Source of the DNA: UBA1227 sp045599345
GTDB lineage: Bacteria > Bacillota > Clostridia > Oscillospirales > Acutalibacteraceae
Direction of reading: 5' to 3'
Length of the DNA: 64,000 nt
Assembly: GCA_045599345.1 (NCBI GenBank)
Contig: JAZRVV010000019.1
Span: 1-64,000 of the forward strand
Within the stretch, counting starts at the first letter, position 1. Each line of letters opens with the position of its first letter. Shown here one piece after another: positions 8,302 to 17,454 of this stretch. The notes under the pieces were generated by a model. The model saw nothing but the letters and a program-made list of their open reading frames with translations, had not been told where the DNA came from and searched no databases. The position numbers and the translations under genes are program-made.

Positions 8302-8655
8302 ATGGTAAATTACGAAAATGCGCTCGGTAAAATTGAAATTTCTGAGGAATACTTCTCACAGCTCCTTGGCAGTGTTGTTCCAACCTGCTTTGGTGTTGCA
8401 GGTATGGCCAACACTGGTTTTTCACAGTACATGAGGTCGTTCCTTCACAAGACAAAGTATTACCTCGATAGAGGCGTTAATGTTGTCCGTGAGGATGATG
8501 GTCTCGTAGTTGAACTTCATATCATCGTAACTTACGGTGTAAATATTTCTGTTGTTGTTGAGAGTATCGTTAACAAGGTGCGCTACACAATAGAGGATGC
8601 TACAGGTCTTACTGTTAAGACCGTCAACGTATTCGTTGACTCAATGATTTCGTAA
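8302..8655 (+). CDS. Asp23/Gls24 family envelope-stress protein
   Basis: Small Asp23/Gls24 (DUF322) protein, 117 aa, of the YloU type. Visible features are the N-terminal GKIEISEEYFSQL strand, the GVAGMAN motif and the VVELHIIVTYGVNISVV strand. The ATG at 8302 has AAGGAG 8 bases upstream; an in-frame ATG at 8275 would overlap the preceding gene. It lies 13 bases before the fakA-like gene, the same pairing as yloU-yloV in Bacillus, which suggests a shared role at the membrane or in lipid homeostasis. Confidence 0.92.
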   Translation: MVNYENALGKIEISEEYFSQLLGSVVPTCFGVAGMANTGFSQYMRSFLHKTKYYLDRGVNVVREDDGLVVELHIIVTYGVNISVVVESIVNKVRYTIEDATGLTVKTVNVFVDSMIS

Positions 8656-8668
8656 GGGGTGCACTAAA

Positions 8669-10306
8669 GTGATTAATGGTGCGGTTTTCCGCGACGCAAT
8701 TATTTCTGCGTCTAACAACATTTTAAATCACAGGCAAGAGGTTGACTCACTCAACGTCTTTCCTGTTCCAGATGGAGATACAGGTACCAATATGAGTATG
8801 ACCATGGACTCTGCGTCCAGGGAGCTCCAGTTACTTCCTGATGATGTAACTGTTGAAAAGGTAGCAAAGACTACGTCTTCTGCTATGCTCCGTGGCGCAC
8901 GTGGTAACTCGGGCGTTATCCTCTCCCTTATCTTCCGTGGCATTGCCAAGGGCCTTAAGGGCAAGGAGACAATGGAACCTCGCGACTTACTTGTCGCTCT
9001 CTCATATGGTGTAGAATCAGCATACAAGGCTGTAATGAAGCCAACAGAAGGAACTATCCTCACTGTTGTCAGACTTGCTGCACGTGATGGTGCAGCATAT
9101 GGCACTGACAACAAGGAGGCGGATATCGCTGAGGTTTGGCAGGCAGTATGCGACGGCGCTGAGGCAGCGCTACAAACAACACCAGATTTGCTTCCAGTCC
9201 TTAAAAAGGCTGGAGTAGTTGACTCTGGTGGACAGGGTCTCCTCTATGCTTTCCAAGGCATCCTCTCTGTTTTCAAGGGAGAGGGAATAATTCCTAATGA
9301 AGCAAACGGCGATGCTGCTGCTAAAAAGGACGAGATGTCCGACGAGGAGATCGCCGAGAAATATGACTACAAACTTGAGTACGTTATCCGTCGCAATGAA
9401 AAGAAGGATAAAGACGGACTTAAGGCTTACCTTAAATCAATTGGTGGCAATGTATCAGTTCGTGAGAAGGACGGCATCATGACAGTTGAACTCGCAACTG
9501 ATGTGCCGGGTCCTGCCATGGTTGAGACAATGAAGTTTGGCGCACTCATCGGCTGCAAGATTGAGAACCTCTCAATAAAGCGCGAGGAGGAGAAGAAGGC
9601 TGAAATTAATGCCAAGTCAAACGACAAACTTGAGCCAGTTGAACCAGTTAACGACTATGGCTTTGTTGCGGTAGCAGCAGGCGAAGGACTCTCAGAAATG
9701 TTCCATGAACTTGGCGCTGACGTAGTTGTAAGCGGTGGCCAAACAATGAACCCATCAACAGAGGATATTCTCAATGCTGTTGAGGCAACGCCAGCTAAAA
9801 CAGTATTCGTTCTTCCAAATAACAAGAACATCATCATGGCTGCGGAGCAGGCTGCTCCTCTCTCAACCCGCAAGGTTATCGTTTTACCAACAAGAACCGT
9901 ACCACAGGGTATGACAGCAATGATGAACTTTGACCCGGATGCATCTGTTGATGACAACCACCTTACAATGGCAAAGGCCATTGAAAACGTTGGCACAGCT
10001 CAAGTTACTTTTGCAGCACGTGACAGCCTCGTAGACGGCAAGTCTGTAAAGCAGGGCCAGATCCTTGGTATGGAAAACGGCTCTATCACAACAATTGAAG
10101 ATGATGTTGTTACTGCAGCATTCAAGGTTACTAAAAACCTCTGCAGCAAGAACACTGACATAATCACAATATTCTATGGTGAGGATGCGACTGAGGAAGA
10201 TGCAAATCAACTTCTTGAGAAACTTCAAAACAAGTTCTCAAACGTTGATATTTCAATCCTTCCAGGTGGACAACCAGTTTACTACTTCATTATCTCTGTA
10301 GAATAA
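8669..10306 (+). CDS. fakA: DAK2-domain fatty acid kinase, FakA/YloV-like
   Basis: Kinase subunit that phosphorylates fatty acids held by a FakB/DegV partner, feeding phospholipid synthesis, 545 aa. The N-terminal DhaL-type domain (about 5-200) shows FPVPDGDTGTNMSMTM, which binds ATP-Mg, and RGARGNSGVILS. A middle domain and a C-terminal FakA region (FVLPNNKNIIMAAEQA) follow. Start is GTG 8669 with AAGGGG upstream. No FakB gene is in the window. It is followed by recG, the same order as yloU-yloV...recG in Firmicutes. Confidence 0.93.
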   Translation: MINGAVFRDAIISASNNILNHRQEVDSLNVFPVPDGDTGTNMSMTMDSASRELQLLPDDVTVEKVAKTTSSAMLRGARGNSGVILSLIFRGIAKGLKGKETMEPRDLLVALSYGVESAYKAVMKPTEGTILTVVRLAARDGAAYGTDNKEADIAEVWQAVCDGAEAALQTTPDLLPVLKKAGVVDSGGQGLLYAFQGILSVFKGEGIIPNEANGDAAAKKDEMSDEEIAEKYDYKLEYVIRRNEKKDKDGLKAYLKSIGGNVSVREKDGIMTVELATDVPGPAMVETMKFGALIGCKIENLSIKREEEKKAEINAKSNDKLEPVEPVNDYGFVAVAAGEGLSEMFHELGADVVVSGGQTMNPSTEDILNAVEATPAKTVFVLPNNKNIIMAAEQAAPLSTRKVIVLPTRTVPQGMTAMMNFDPDASVDDNHLTMAKAIENVGTAQVTFAARDSLVDGKSVKQGQILGMENGSITTIEDDVVTAAFKVTKNLCSKNTDIITIFYGEDATEEDANQLLEKLQNKFSNVDISILPGGQPVYYFIISVE

Positions 10307-10319
10307 GACGAGGTGCAAA

Positions 10320-12338
10320 ATGCTCCTAGACACTCAGATAAAATTTTTAAAAGGCGTTGGTGAAAAGCGCGCCGAGCAGTTTAACTCGCTCGGCGTGAAT
10401 ACCATCAACGCTCTTTTTCATTATTATCCGAGAACGTACGAGGATTGGAGCTCACCTGTACCTATAAGAGGCTCTGAAAACCTTGATTGCTGTTGCATAA
10501 AAGCAACTGTTGCTGGAGACGTTCGTCGCCACAAGGCAAAGAGCAATGGAATGATGGTATTTGAAGTTGATGTCTTTGATGACACAGATTCACTTCACAT
10601 CGTTATCTTTAACAACAAGTACGCCGCAATGAAACTCCAAAAGGGAGAGGAACTCCTCTTCTTTGGTTCGGTTACTAGAAATAACGGTGTACTTCAGATG
10701 CGCTCTCCTAGTATCGAAAAGACAGGCACAAAGGAGAGGATTAAGCCGATATATAGTCGCCGTGGCGGTTTGACATCAAACTATATCGAGAAGTGCGTTG
10801 ACACAGCACTAAAACAGTTTGGCATTGGTATTGAGGATCCAATGCCACAGGATATCATTGAAAAATATGACTTGATGCCACTTGATGAGGCTATTCGTGA
10901 AATACATTTTCCAAGCAATATGGAGATGATGACAAAGGCTCGTCATCGCTTCCTCTTTGAGGAACTGTTCTATCTCCAAATTGGGCTTAAGACAAAAGCG
11001 ATAGAGAACAAACAAAAGACAGATATTATTGCATCAGTGGATTGCACTGATGACTTTATCAGTCGCTTGCCATTTACGCCAACTGCCGCACAGCAAAAGT
11101 GCATCAAAGCTGGTGTTGCCGACATGGCAAGTGGCATTGCCATGAACCGCCTTTTGCAGGGTGATGTTGGCTCTGGCAAGACGTTGGTTGCAGCAGCGCT
11201 GATGTACAACATCTATGCCAATGGCTATCAGAGTGTGATGATGGCACCAACAGAAATTTTAGCAAGACAACATGCTCAGACGCTGAAGAAATTCTTTGAG
11301 GGAACTGCTGTAAAGGTTGTGGCCTTGACAGGAAGCACGCCAGCGGCTGAAAAGAGGGAAATTCTCGCTGGTCTTGCCAGTGGTGAGATTGCGATTGCCG
11401 TTGGCACGCATGCACTGATATCGGACAACGTAGAGTTCCAAAATTTAGGTTTTGTAATCACCGATGAGCAGCATCGCTTTGGCGTGCGCCAGCGAGCAAA
11501 GCTTAAGGAAAAGGGACAGGGAGTACACGTACTCGTTATGTCTGCGACACCTATTCCACGCACGCTTTTGTGGGCGATGTATGGGGATTTGGATGTCTCG
11601 ATTATTGACGAACTGCCAAAGGGCAGAGTGCCAATCGAGACGTACAAGATAAACTCATCGATTAGAAAGCGTGCTTTCGCGTATATCAAAAAGCACCTCG
11701 ATGAGGGCAGACAGGGATACATCGTATGCCCACTTGTTGAGGACGGCGAGATAGAAGGCGTCCTCTCAGCTAAGCAGTACTACGACCTCATCAAAGATGA
11801 TGACTTTCGGGATTACAGTGTTGGACTCCTTCATGGTCAAATGAAGGCAGGGGAAAAAGAATCCGTAATGGAGCGCTTCCAAAAGGGCGAGATTCAGCTT
11901 CTTGTTTCAACAGTTGTAATTGAGGTTGGTGTTGATGTTCCAAATGCGGTTATTATGCTCATTGAAAATGCAGAACGCTTTGGACTCTCACAACTTCACC
12001 AGTTGCGCGGACGCGTCGGTCGTGGACAGTGGAAGTCTACGTGCATCCTGTGCTCCGACAACACGTCGAAGCTGACAGAAGCAAGACTTGGGGTATTAAC
12101 CTCAACAACCGACGGATTTGAAATCGCGCAACGTGATCTTGACCTGCGCGGCGCCGGCGAATTTTACGGCACTCGTCAGCACGGACAGGAAGTCTCCTAT
12201 GTCAACGACATGATTGGCCATCCGGCTATCCTCGAGCGGGCTACCGCCGCCGCTGACAGCGTTTTAGCAAGAGGCGTTGCACCAGAGCTTATGATGGAAG
12301 TTGATAACCTTTTTGAGAGGATAGAAACATCCAGTTGA
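10320..12338 (+). CDS. recG: ATP-dependent DNA helicase RecG
   Basis: Branch-migrating helicase for stalled forks and recombination intermediates, 672 aa, full length. An N-terminal wedge/OB domain (about 1-160) precedes the helicase core, with Walker A LLQGDVGSGKT, DEQH box (TDEQHRFGVRQR), motif III MSATPIPRT, and motif VI QLRGRVGRG. A C-terminal TRG segment (DLDLRGAGEFYGTRQHG) completes it. The start ATG is 13 bases after fakA with a GAGG site. Confidence 0.97.
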   Translation: MLLDTQIKFLKGVGEKRAEQFNSLGVNTINALFHYYPRTYEDWSSPVPIRGSENLDCCCIKATVAGDVRRHKAKSNGMMVFEVDVFDDTDSLHIVIFNNKYAAMKLQKGEELLFFGSVTRNNGVLQMRSPSIEKTGTKERIKPIYSRRGGLTSNYIEKCVDTALKQFGIGIEDPMPQDIIEKYDLMPLDEAIREIHFPSNMEMMTKARHRFLFEELFYLQIGLKTKAIENKQKTDIIASVDCTDDFISRLPFTPTAAQQKCIKAGVADMASGIAMNRLLQGDVGSGKTLVAAALMYNIYANGYQSVMMAPTEILARQHAQTLKKFFEGTAVKVVALTGSTPAAEKREILAGLASGEIAIAVGTHALISDNVEFQNLGFVITDEQHRFGVRQRAKLKEKGQGVHVLVMSATPIPRTLLWAMYGDLDVSIIDELPKGRVPIETYKINSSIRKRAFAYIKKHLDEGRQGYIVCPLVEDGEIEGVLSAKQYYDLIKDDDFRDYSVGLLHGQMKAGEKESVMERFQKGEIQLLVSTVVIEVGVDVPNAVIMLIENAERFGLSQLHQLRGRVGRGQWKSTCILCSDNTSKLTEARLGVLTSTTDGFEIAQRDLDLRGAGEFYGTRQHGQEVSYVNDMIGHPAILERATAAADSVLARGVAPELMMEVDNLFERIETSS

Positions 12339-12340
12339 TA

Positions 12341-12368
12341 TTGACATATACCATTAAAAGAGTATAAT
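12341..12368 (+). promoter_or_regulatory. Consensus promoter of the M23/LysM gene
   Basis: TTGACA (12341-12346), 16-base spacer, TATAAT (12363-12368), starting 3 bases after the recG stop codon. Confidence 0.88.
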
Positions 12369-12406
12369 TATTACAAATTGTAACAATTAATTTCGGAGGC
12401 AATATT

Positions 12407-14113
12407 TTGGAAAACGAAATTGTAGAGGAAGTAATAGAAGAAAACATTGTTGAATACAATAGTTTTGCTGAGACAGTTGGCGAGATGGTTGGAGCATTCT
12501 TCCATTCTCTCTGGCTTCTTATTGCTATGCTTACAACCGACCTTTTCAACTTGATTTCGACATTCTTCAAGTTCCTTGGTCGTTCAATAAAGAATGCAAT
12601 CGGCGGCAGCCTCTCAAACCTTCGCGCTGAATGGGCTGAGTTTAAACTTGAGTGCGTCGAGCAAAAACAGGGACTCCGTGGTCTTCGCCTTGTGTTCAAG
12701 GACCACCCAACAATGATTTCTAACATTGTTAATACAGTCCTTCCTGTTTGTGGCTTTATCGTTCTTGTTGCCACAATCACTCACTGGAACTCAACCACAT
12801 ATGCAATTGAGGTTGATTCAAGTGGCAAGAGCGTAGGCGTTGTTGCTGATGAGCAGGTATATGTAAATGCACAGGATCTTGTGAAGGAACGTTTCAGCAC
12901 AGACCTTGGTGCCGATGACAATGTGTCATCACTTTCAACCTCATACAAGATTGTTGAGGCAAAACCAACTGAAATCACTGACTCACAGACAGTAAGTGAT
13001 AACATAGTAGAGAGTACAAACTCTGATTCAACATACGCCTGTGGCGTATACATCGACGGCGAGTTTATCTGCGCACTCAAAACCGAGACAGATGCAATGC
13101 AGGTATTTAACAACATCATCGATGGATATGAGAAGGAAAATGCAAATGATGTTGTAGGCTTTACTCAGGACGTCAAGTTTGTACAGGGTATTTACGCAAA
13201 CAATGAGGAAACAATCTGGGACTCTCAGCAGCTTGCTGATACACTTACCAAGTCAAGATACAAGGAGCGCCATTACATAGTACAGGCAGGCGATACACTC
13301 TCAAACATCGCTTACTCAAATGGCATCAGCGTATCAGAGCTCATCGCACTTAACCCAGAGCATGAAAAGGAAATTCACGTAGGTGACGACCTCCTTGTTG
13401 CAGGTGATGTTAACTACGTTAACCTCAAGGTAGTTAAGACTGTTGTCAAGAATGAGGAGATTCCATTCAAGACAGTTAAAACTGAAAACAGCAGCATCTA
13501 TAAGGGCACAACCAAGACAACACAAAAGGGTGTTAATGGTATCGACCAGGTTACATACATGGTAACTTACGTAGATGGTGTCCAGACAGGAATCAAGGAA
13601 GTTAACCGTACAACAATTAGACAGCCAGTAGATCAAAAGATCTCTGTTGGTACCAAGGCAATTGTTAAACAGACCAATCGCAATACAGGTTACTCATACA
13701 CACCAAGCACATATGTCAAGTCCTATGGTAGGCTTGTATGGCCAGCTCCTGGCATATACAAAGTTTCATCACCATTTGGACCAAGATGGGGCTCATTCCA
13801 TGGTGGTATTGACCTTTCAACTGGTCGTGCAGGCTCAACAATTGTTGCGGCTGCAAGTGGTACAGTAACAATCGCTTCAAACGGCAATGCAGGTTATGGT
13901 ACTTACGTTATGATTAACCACAACAACGGTATGGAGACTCTCTATGCTCATATGGTTTACGGTTCAATCTGTGTAAGCACAGGCCAGTATGTATCAGCAG
14001 GTCAGCCAATTGGTATCTTGGGTTCAACTGGTAACTCAACAGGACCTCACCTTCATTTCGAGGTTCGTATCAATGGTTCAAAAGTAAACCCAGCTCCATA
14101 CATTGGCGCTTAA
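12407..14113 (+). CDS. Membrane-anchored M23 peptidoglycan endopeptidase with LysM and G5 domains
   Basis: Cell-wall hydrolase, 568 aa. The first 105 residues are acidic and cytoplasmic or amphipathic, followed by a transmembrane helix (about 108-128). Outside are a stalk region, a LysM motif (HYIVQAGDTLSNIAYSNGIS, about 287-335), a G5-like domain (about 340-420), and a C-terminal lysostaphin-type peptidase. Zinc ligands are in HGGIDLS and HLHFEV, with the YAHM motif between. Start is TTG 12407 with CGGAGG (12394-12399). Its own consensus promoter separates it from recG. The long N-terminal cytoplasmic segment is larger than usual for this architecture. Confidence 0.92.
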   Translation: MENEIVEEVIEENIVEYNSFAETVGEMVGAFFHSLWLLIAMLTTDLFNLISTFFKFLGRSIKNAIGGSLSNLRAEWAEFKLECVEQKQGLRGLRLVFKDHPTMISNIVNTVLPVCGFIVLVATITHWNSTTYAIEVDSSGKSVGVVADEQVYVNAQDLVKERFSTDLGADDNVSSLSTSYKIVEAKPTEITDSQTVSDNIVESTNSDSTYACGVYIDGEFICALKTETDAMQVFNNIIDGYEKENANDVVGFTQDVKFVQGIYANNEETIWDSQQLADTLTKSRYKERHYIVQAGDTLSNIAYSNGISVSELIALNPEHEKEIHVGDDLLVAGDVNYVNLKVVKTVVKNEEIPFKTVKTENSSIYKGTTKTTQKGVNGIDQVTYMVTYVDGVQTGIKEVNRTTIRQPVDQKISVGTKAIVKQTNRNTGYSYTPSTYVKSYGRLVWPAPGIYKVSSPFGPRWGSFHGGIDLSTGRAGSTIVAAASGTVTIASNGNAGYGTYVMINHNNGMETLYAHMVYGSICVSTGQYVSAGQPIGILGSTGNSTGPHLHFEVRINGSKVNPAPYIGA

Positions 14114-14129
14114 TATTTGGAGGAACGCT

Positions 14130-14399
14130 ATGCGTGCAGTAATTACAGTAGTAGGAAAAGATCAGGTTGGCATCTGCGCAAAGACATCAACTCTTTGCGC
14201 TGAGCACAACGTTAATATAAGTGCAGTATCACAGAATATTTTTGATGATTTATTCTGCATGGTTATGCTTGTTGAGACTGACGGTCTTGATATCCCATTC
14301 GGCGACTTTGCCGATATCCTTGCAAGCGAAGGCAAGACCATGGGTCTTGACATCCACGTAATGCACGAAGATATCTTTAATGCTATGCACAAGGTATAA
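14130..14399 (+). CDS. ACT domain-containing protein (UPF0237)
   Basis: Small regulatory protein of 89 aa consisting of one ACT domain: RAVITVVGKDQVGICAKTS at the N-terminus, then NISAVSQNI and the CMVMLVET strand. ACT domains bind small ligands, often amino acids. ATG 14130 has GGAGGA 5 bases upstream. It is followed after 11 bases by the PFL/UPF0210 gene, a conserved pair in Firmicutes and archaea; the joint function is unknown. Confidence 0.93.
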   Translation: MRAVITVVGKDQVGICAKTSTLCAEHNVNISAVSQNIFDDLFCMVMLVETDGLDIPFGDFADILASEGKTMGLDIHVMHEDIFNAMHKV

Positions 14400-14410
14400 G
14401 GAGAAAAACG

Positions 14411-15766
14411 ATGCTTGAAATTAATGACGTCTTTGAAACCGTCAGAATGATCGAGAATGAAAATCTCGATATTCGTACGATTACAATGGGCATCTCACTC
14501 CTTGACTGTTGTGACAGCGATATTGATAAAGCTTGTGACAAAGTTTATGAGAAGATTGTCCGCAAGGCAGAGAACCTTGTAAAAACAGGTGAGGACATTG
14601 AGCGCGAGTATGGTATCCCAATTATCAACAAGCGCGTATCTGTCACACCAATTTCAATGGTTCTTGCAGCCTCAGGCGGTGACCCGCTCAAGTACGCTAA
14701 AACTTTGGAGCGTGCAGTTGACACAATTGGTGTTAACTTCCTTGGCGGTTACTCCGCACTTGTTCAAAAGGGTTTTGCTGCAGGCGATGAGGCACTCATC
14801 CGCAGCATTCCAGAGGCACTTGATATAACAGACCATATTTGCTCCTCAGTTAATATCGGTTCAACCAAGACCGGTATCAACATGGATGCAGTAAAACTTA
14901 TGGGTGAAATAGTAAAGCAGTCTGCTGAGATTACAGCATACAAGGACTGCATTGGTCCTGCAAAGCTCGTTGTATTCTGCAACGCGCCAGAGGACAACCC
15001 ATTTATGGCTGGCGCGTTCCATGGCGCAGGCGAGCCCGACTGCGTAATCAATGTCGGCGTTTCAGGTCCTGGCGTTGTACGTTCTGCTATCAGCAGAATT
15101 CCAGACGCCAACATCACAGAAATCGCCGAGATGGTTAAACGCACAGCGTTTAAGATTACACGAGTTGGTCAACTCGTAGCAAACGAGGCATCTCGCCGTC
15201 TTGACGTGCCTTTTGGCATTGTCGATTTATCTCTCGCTCCAACTCCTGCTGTCGGCGACTCCGTTGCCTACATCTTGGAGGAGATGGGCCTCGAGCAATG
15301 CGGCGCGCACGGCACAACGGCCTGCCTCGCACTCCTCAATGACGCAGTTAAAAAGGGTGGCGTTATGGCATCCTCTCACGTTGGTGGACTTTCAGGCGCA
15401 TTTATTCCAGTATCAGAGGATGCTGGTATGATAAACGCAGCACGCAGTGGCTGCCTCAAGATTGAAAAGCTTGAAGCTATGACAGCTGTATGCTCTGTTG
15501 GTCTTGATATGATAGTTATCCCAGGCGATACAACACCAGCAGTTATCTCTGCAATCATCGCTGATGAGGCCGCTATTGGTATGGTCAACTCCAAGACAAC
15601 TGCTGTTCGTGTAATCCCAGCAGTTGGCAAGAACGTTGGCGACGAGCTTGAGTTCGGTGGTCTTTTGGGTTCAGGCCCTGTAATGCCAATAAATACCAAG
15701 AGCCCAGAGAAGTTTATCTCTCGTGGTGGCAGAATTCCTGCACCATTGCAGAGCCTTAAGAATTAG
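14411..15766 (+). CDS. PFL family protein (UPF0210/DUF711)
   Basis: Cytoplasmic protein of 451 aa, the usual length. Members resemble glycyl radical enzyme folds but lack a proven activity. Typical segments are NLDIRTITMGISLLDC, GINMDAVKLMGEIVKQSAEI, and the glycine-rich C-terminus with LLGSGPVMPINTKSPEKF and RGGRIPAPLQSLKN. It is coupled to the ACT-domain gene upstream and probably regulated or stabilised by that protein; this is inference from conserved neighbourhood. Confidence 0.93.
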   Translation: MLEINDVFETVRMIENENLDIRTITMGISLLDCCDSDIDKACDKVYEKIVRKAENLVKTGEDIEREYGIPIINKRVSVTPISMVLAASGGDPLKYAKTLERAVDTIGVNFLGGYSALVQKGFAAGDEALIRSIPEALDITDHICSSVNIGSTKTGINMDAVKLMGEIVKQSAEITAYKDCIGPAKLVVFCNAPEDNPFMAGAFHGAGEPDCVINVGVSGPGVVRSAISRIPDANITEIAEMVKRTAFKITRVGQLVANEASRRLDVPFGIVDLSLAPTPAVGDSVAYILEEMGLEQCGAHGTTACLALLNDAVKKGGVMASSHVGGLSGAFIPVSEDAGMINAARSGCLKIEKLEAMTAVCSVGLDMIVIPGDTTPAVISAIIADEAAIGMVNSKTTAVRVIPAVGKNVGDELEFGGLLGSGPVMPINTKSPEKFISRGGRIPAPLQSLKN

Positions 15767-15774
15767 TGTATAAT
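15746..15774 (+). promoter_or_regulatory. Promoter overlapping the 3' end of the PFL gene
   Basis: TTGCAG (15746-15751), 17-base spacer, TATAAT (15769-15774); the -35 lies within the PFL coding sequence. It would drive the DUF1858 gene. Confidence 0.65.
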
Positions 15775-15806
15775 TAGAGCGAACTTTGAGAAAAGGAGTC
15801 TTAAAT

Positions 15807-15992
15807 ATGGAAATTACAAAAGACACACTTATCGGCGATCTTCTTGATGCAAAACCAGACGCAGCACCTTTCCTTCTCGAGATGGGAATGCATTGTCTCG
15901 GATGTCCTTCAGCTCGTGGAGAGTCAATTGAGGATGCATGTGCAGTTCACGGCGTAAACGTTGATGAACTTCTTGCTAAGATAAACGCATAA
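15807..15992 (+). CDS. DUF1858 domain-containing small protein
   Basis: Protein of 61 aa. It has the DUF1858 signature: ITKDTLIGDLL at the N-terminus and GMHCLGCPSA, a CxxC that may bind metal or be redox active. ATG 15807 has AAGGAG upstream. The family often appears beside or fused to hybrid-cluster or sulfur-carrier type proteins in anaerobes. Here it forms a single-gene transcript between its own promoter and a terminator beginning 9 bases after the stop. Specific role unknown. Confidence 0.9.
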   Translation: MEITKDTLIGDLLDAKPDAAPFLLEMGMHCLGCPSARGESIEDACAVHGVNVDELLAKINA

Positions 15993-16000
15993 GGATAAGG

Positions 16001-16032
16001 GGTGAAGGACAAACGGTGCCTTCACCTTTTTT
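16001..16032 (+). terminator. Intrinsic terminator between the DUF1858 gene and trmK
   Basis: Perfect 8-bp stem (16001-16008 with 16019-16026), ten-base loop and six T residues. It ends only 8 bases before the trmK ATG, so trmK expression depends on read-through or an internal promoter. Confidence 0.85.
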
Positions 16033-16040
16033 ATGATATT

Positions 16041-16691
16041 ATGAAACTTGATTTAAGACTTACTATGGTGGCGTCCCTCATAAGACCAGGGAAGCCAATT
16101 GCTGACATAGGCACAGACCATGCCTATGTCCCTGTTTATTTAATAAAGAATGATATTATTCCATCTGCCTATGCCTGTGATGTTAAGATAGGACCACTTG
16201 ATAACGCAAAGAAGACAATTGAGGAGTTTGAACTTGAGGACAAAATCACCCCAATTCTCTCCGATGGCCTTATTAGTGTTCCGCATGACGTAAGCGATTT
16301 TGTAATCGCCGGTATGGGCGGTGAGCTCATTGCTAAAATCCTCTCCGACTCGCCATGGGTCAAGGCGGAGGGCAATCACTTTGTCCTTCAACCACAGACA
16401 CATGCCGAGAGCCTAAGACGCTTCCTTTTTAGCGAAGGGTATGAAATCCTAAAAGAGGATGTAGTAAAGGATAAACGTCACCTCTATCTCGCTATGGAAG
16501 TAGTGTATACTGGCAAAGTATTTGTCCACACTGAAAGTGATTACTATTTAGGTGAGCTCAAGAATTCTAGTAGTATATATAGAAATGATTACATTAAATA
16601 TATGATTTCTCGCCTTGACGTTCAGTACAAGGCAACAAGGAACGAGGATGTAAAAGCCTTAATTGATAACTTTAAGGAGGCCCTTTCATGA
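16041..16691 (+). CDS. trmK: tRNA (adenine(22)-N1)-methyltransferase, TrmK family
   Basis: SAM-dependent methyltransferase for A22 of tRNA, 216 aa. Motif I is IADIGTDHAYVPVYL; motif IV-like VIAGMGGELIAKIL and LQPQTHAESLRRFL follow, as in YqfN/TrmK. The ATG at 16041 matches the family N-terminus (MKLDLRL) but has no Shine-Dalgarno sequence; the bases before it are the T-run of a terminator. A GTG at 16002 lies inside that terminator and is unlikely. The gene overlaps the next by 4 bases, the conserved trmK-yqfO pairing. Confidence 0.9.
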   Translation: MKLDLRLTMVASLIRPGKPIADIGTDHAYVPVYLIKNDIIPSAYACDVKIGPLDNAKKTIEEFELEDKITPILSDGLISVPHDVSDFVIAGMGGELIAKILSDSPWVKAEGNHFVLQPQTHAESLRRFLFSEGYEILKEDVVKDKRHLYLAMEVVYTGKVFVHTESDYYLGELKNSSSIYRNDYIKYMISRLDVQYKATRNEDVKALIDNFKEALS

Positions 16692-17446
16692 GTACAGTAC
16701 GCGATATATATGGCTTTATAGACGAGATTGCTCCATTCTCCACACAGGAGGACTGGGATAACTCTGGCCTTTTAGTGGGCAATGAGAATGCAGAGGTTAA
16801 GAAAATTGCACTCTGCCTGGATGCAACTAATGAGACATTAGAAAAAGCAATGGACTTTGGTGCAGACCTTCTCATCACACATCATCCAATCATTTGGGAG
16901 CCACTCAAGTTTGTACCATCAGATACCCTTGTAAGCAAGGCAATAAGACAGGGCATTAATGTAATCTCATGCCACACAAACTGGGACCTTGCAGAGGCAG
17001 GTGTCAGCTGTGTGCTAGCGTCCCTTATTGGGCTCAATGATATTGAGAAACTTGAACCAGAGGGTGAACTCTCAATGGTACGTGTTGGCACACTTCCTAT
17101 GCCAATGGCAGCAAGGGACCTTGCAGGACTTGTCTCCGATGCACTTGATGCAGTCGTTGCAGTAACATCTCCTGACAAGGAGATAAGCACTGTTGCTGTA
17201 TGCGGTGGAGCGGGCGCTTGCTTCCTTTCGGATTTAAAGCGCCACGGTGTTGACGCATTCGTGACAGGTGAGGCCAAGCATAACGAGTATTTGGATGCAA
17301 GGGAACTTGATGTATCACTCCTCTGTGCTGGTCACTATGAGACAGAGACAGTAAGTATGCCAGTTCTTAAAAACCTTTTAAAGGAAGAATTTAATGACAT
17401 CGAGTACCTCTATATTGAGGATGCTCCAGTAGAATATATAGGCTAG
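16688..17446 (+). CDS. Nif3-like dinuclear metal-centre hexameric protein
   Basis: NIF3/YqfO family, 252 aa, forming toroidal hexamers with a two-metal site; some members act as GTP cyclohydrolase-like or unknown hydrolases. The metal-ligand segments are LITHHPIIWEPLK, SCHTNWD and the C-terminal TGEAKHNEYLDA and AGHYETE. This is the short form without the PII-like insert found in B. subtilis YqfO. AAGGAGG and the ATGA overlap with trmK support translational coupling. Confidence 0.94.
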   Translation: MSTVRDIYGFIDEIAPFSTQEDWDNSGLLVGNENAEVKKIALCLDATNETLEKAMDFGADLLITHHPIIWEPLKFVPSDTLVSKAIRQGINVISCHTNWDLAEAGVSCVLASLIGLNDIEKLEPEGELSMVRVGTLPMPMAARDLAGLVSDALDAVVAVTSPDKEISTVAVCGGAGACFLSDLKRHGVDAFVTGEAKHNEYLDARELDVSLLCAGHYETETVSMPVLKNLLKEEFNDIEYLYIEDAPVEYIG

Positions 17447-17454
17447 GTGATAAA

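Noticed and set aside
16002..16040. GTG start extending TrmK by 13 residues
   Set aside because: It lies inside the terminator hairpin and does not match the usual TrmK N-terminus, which begins at MKLDLRL.
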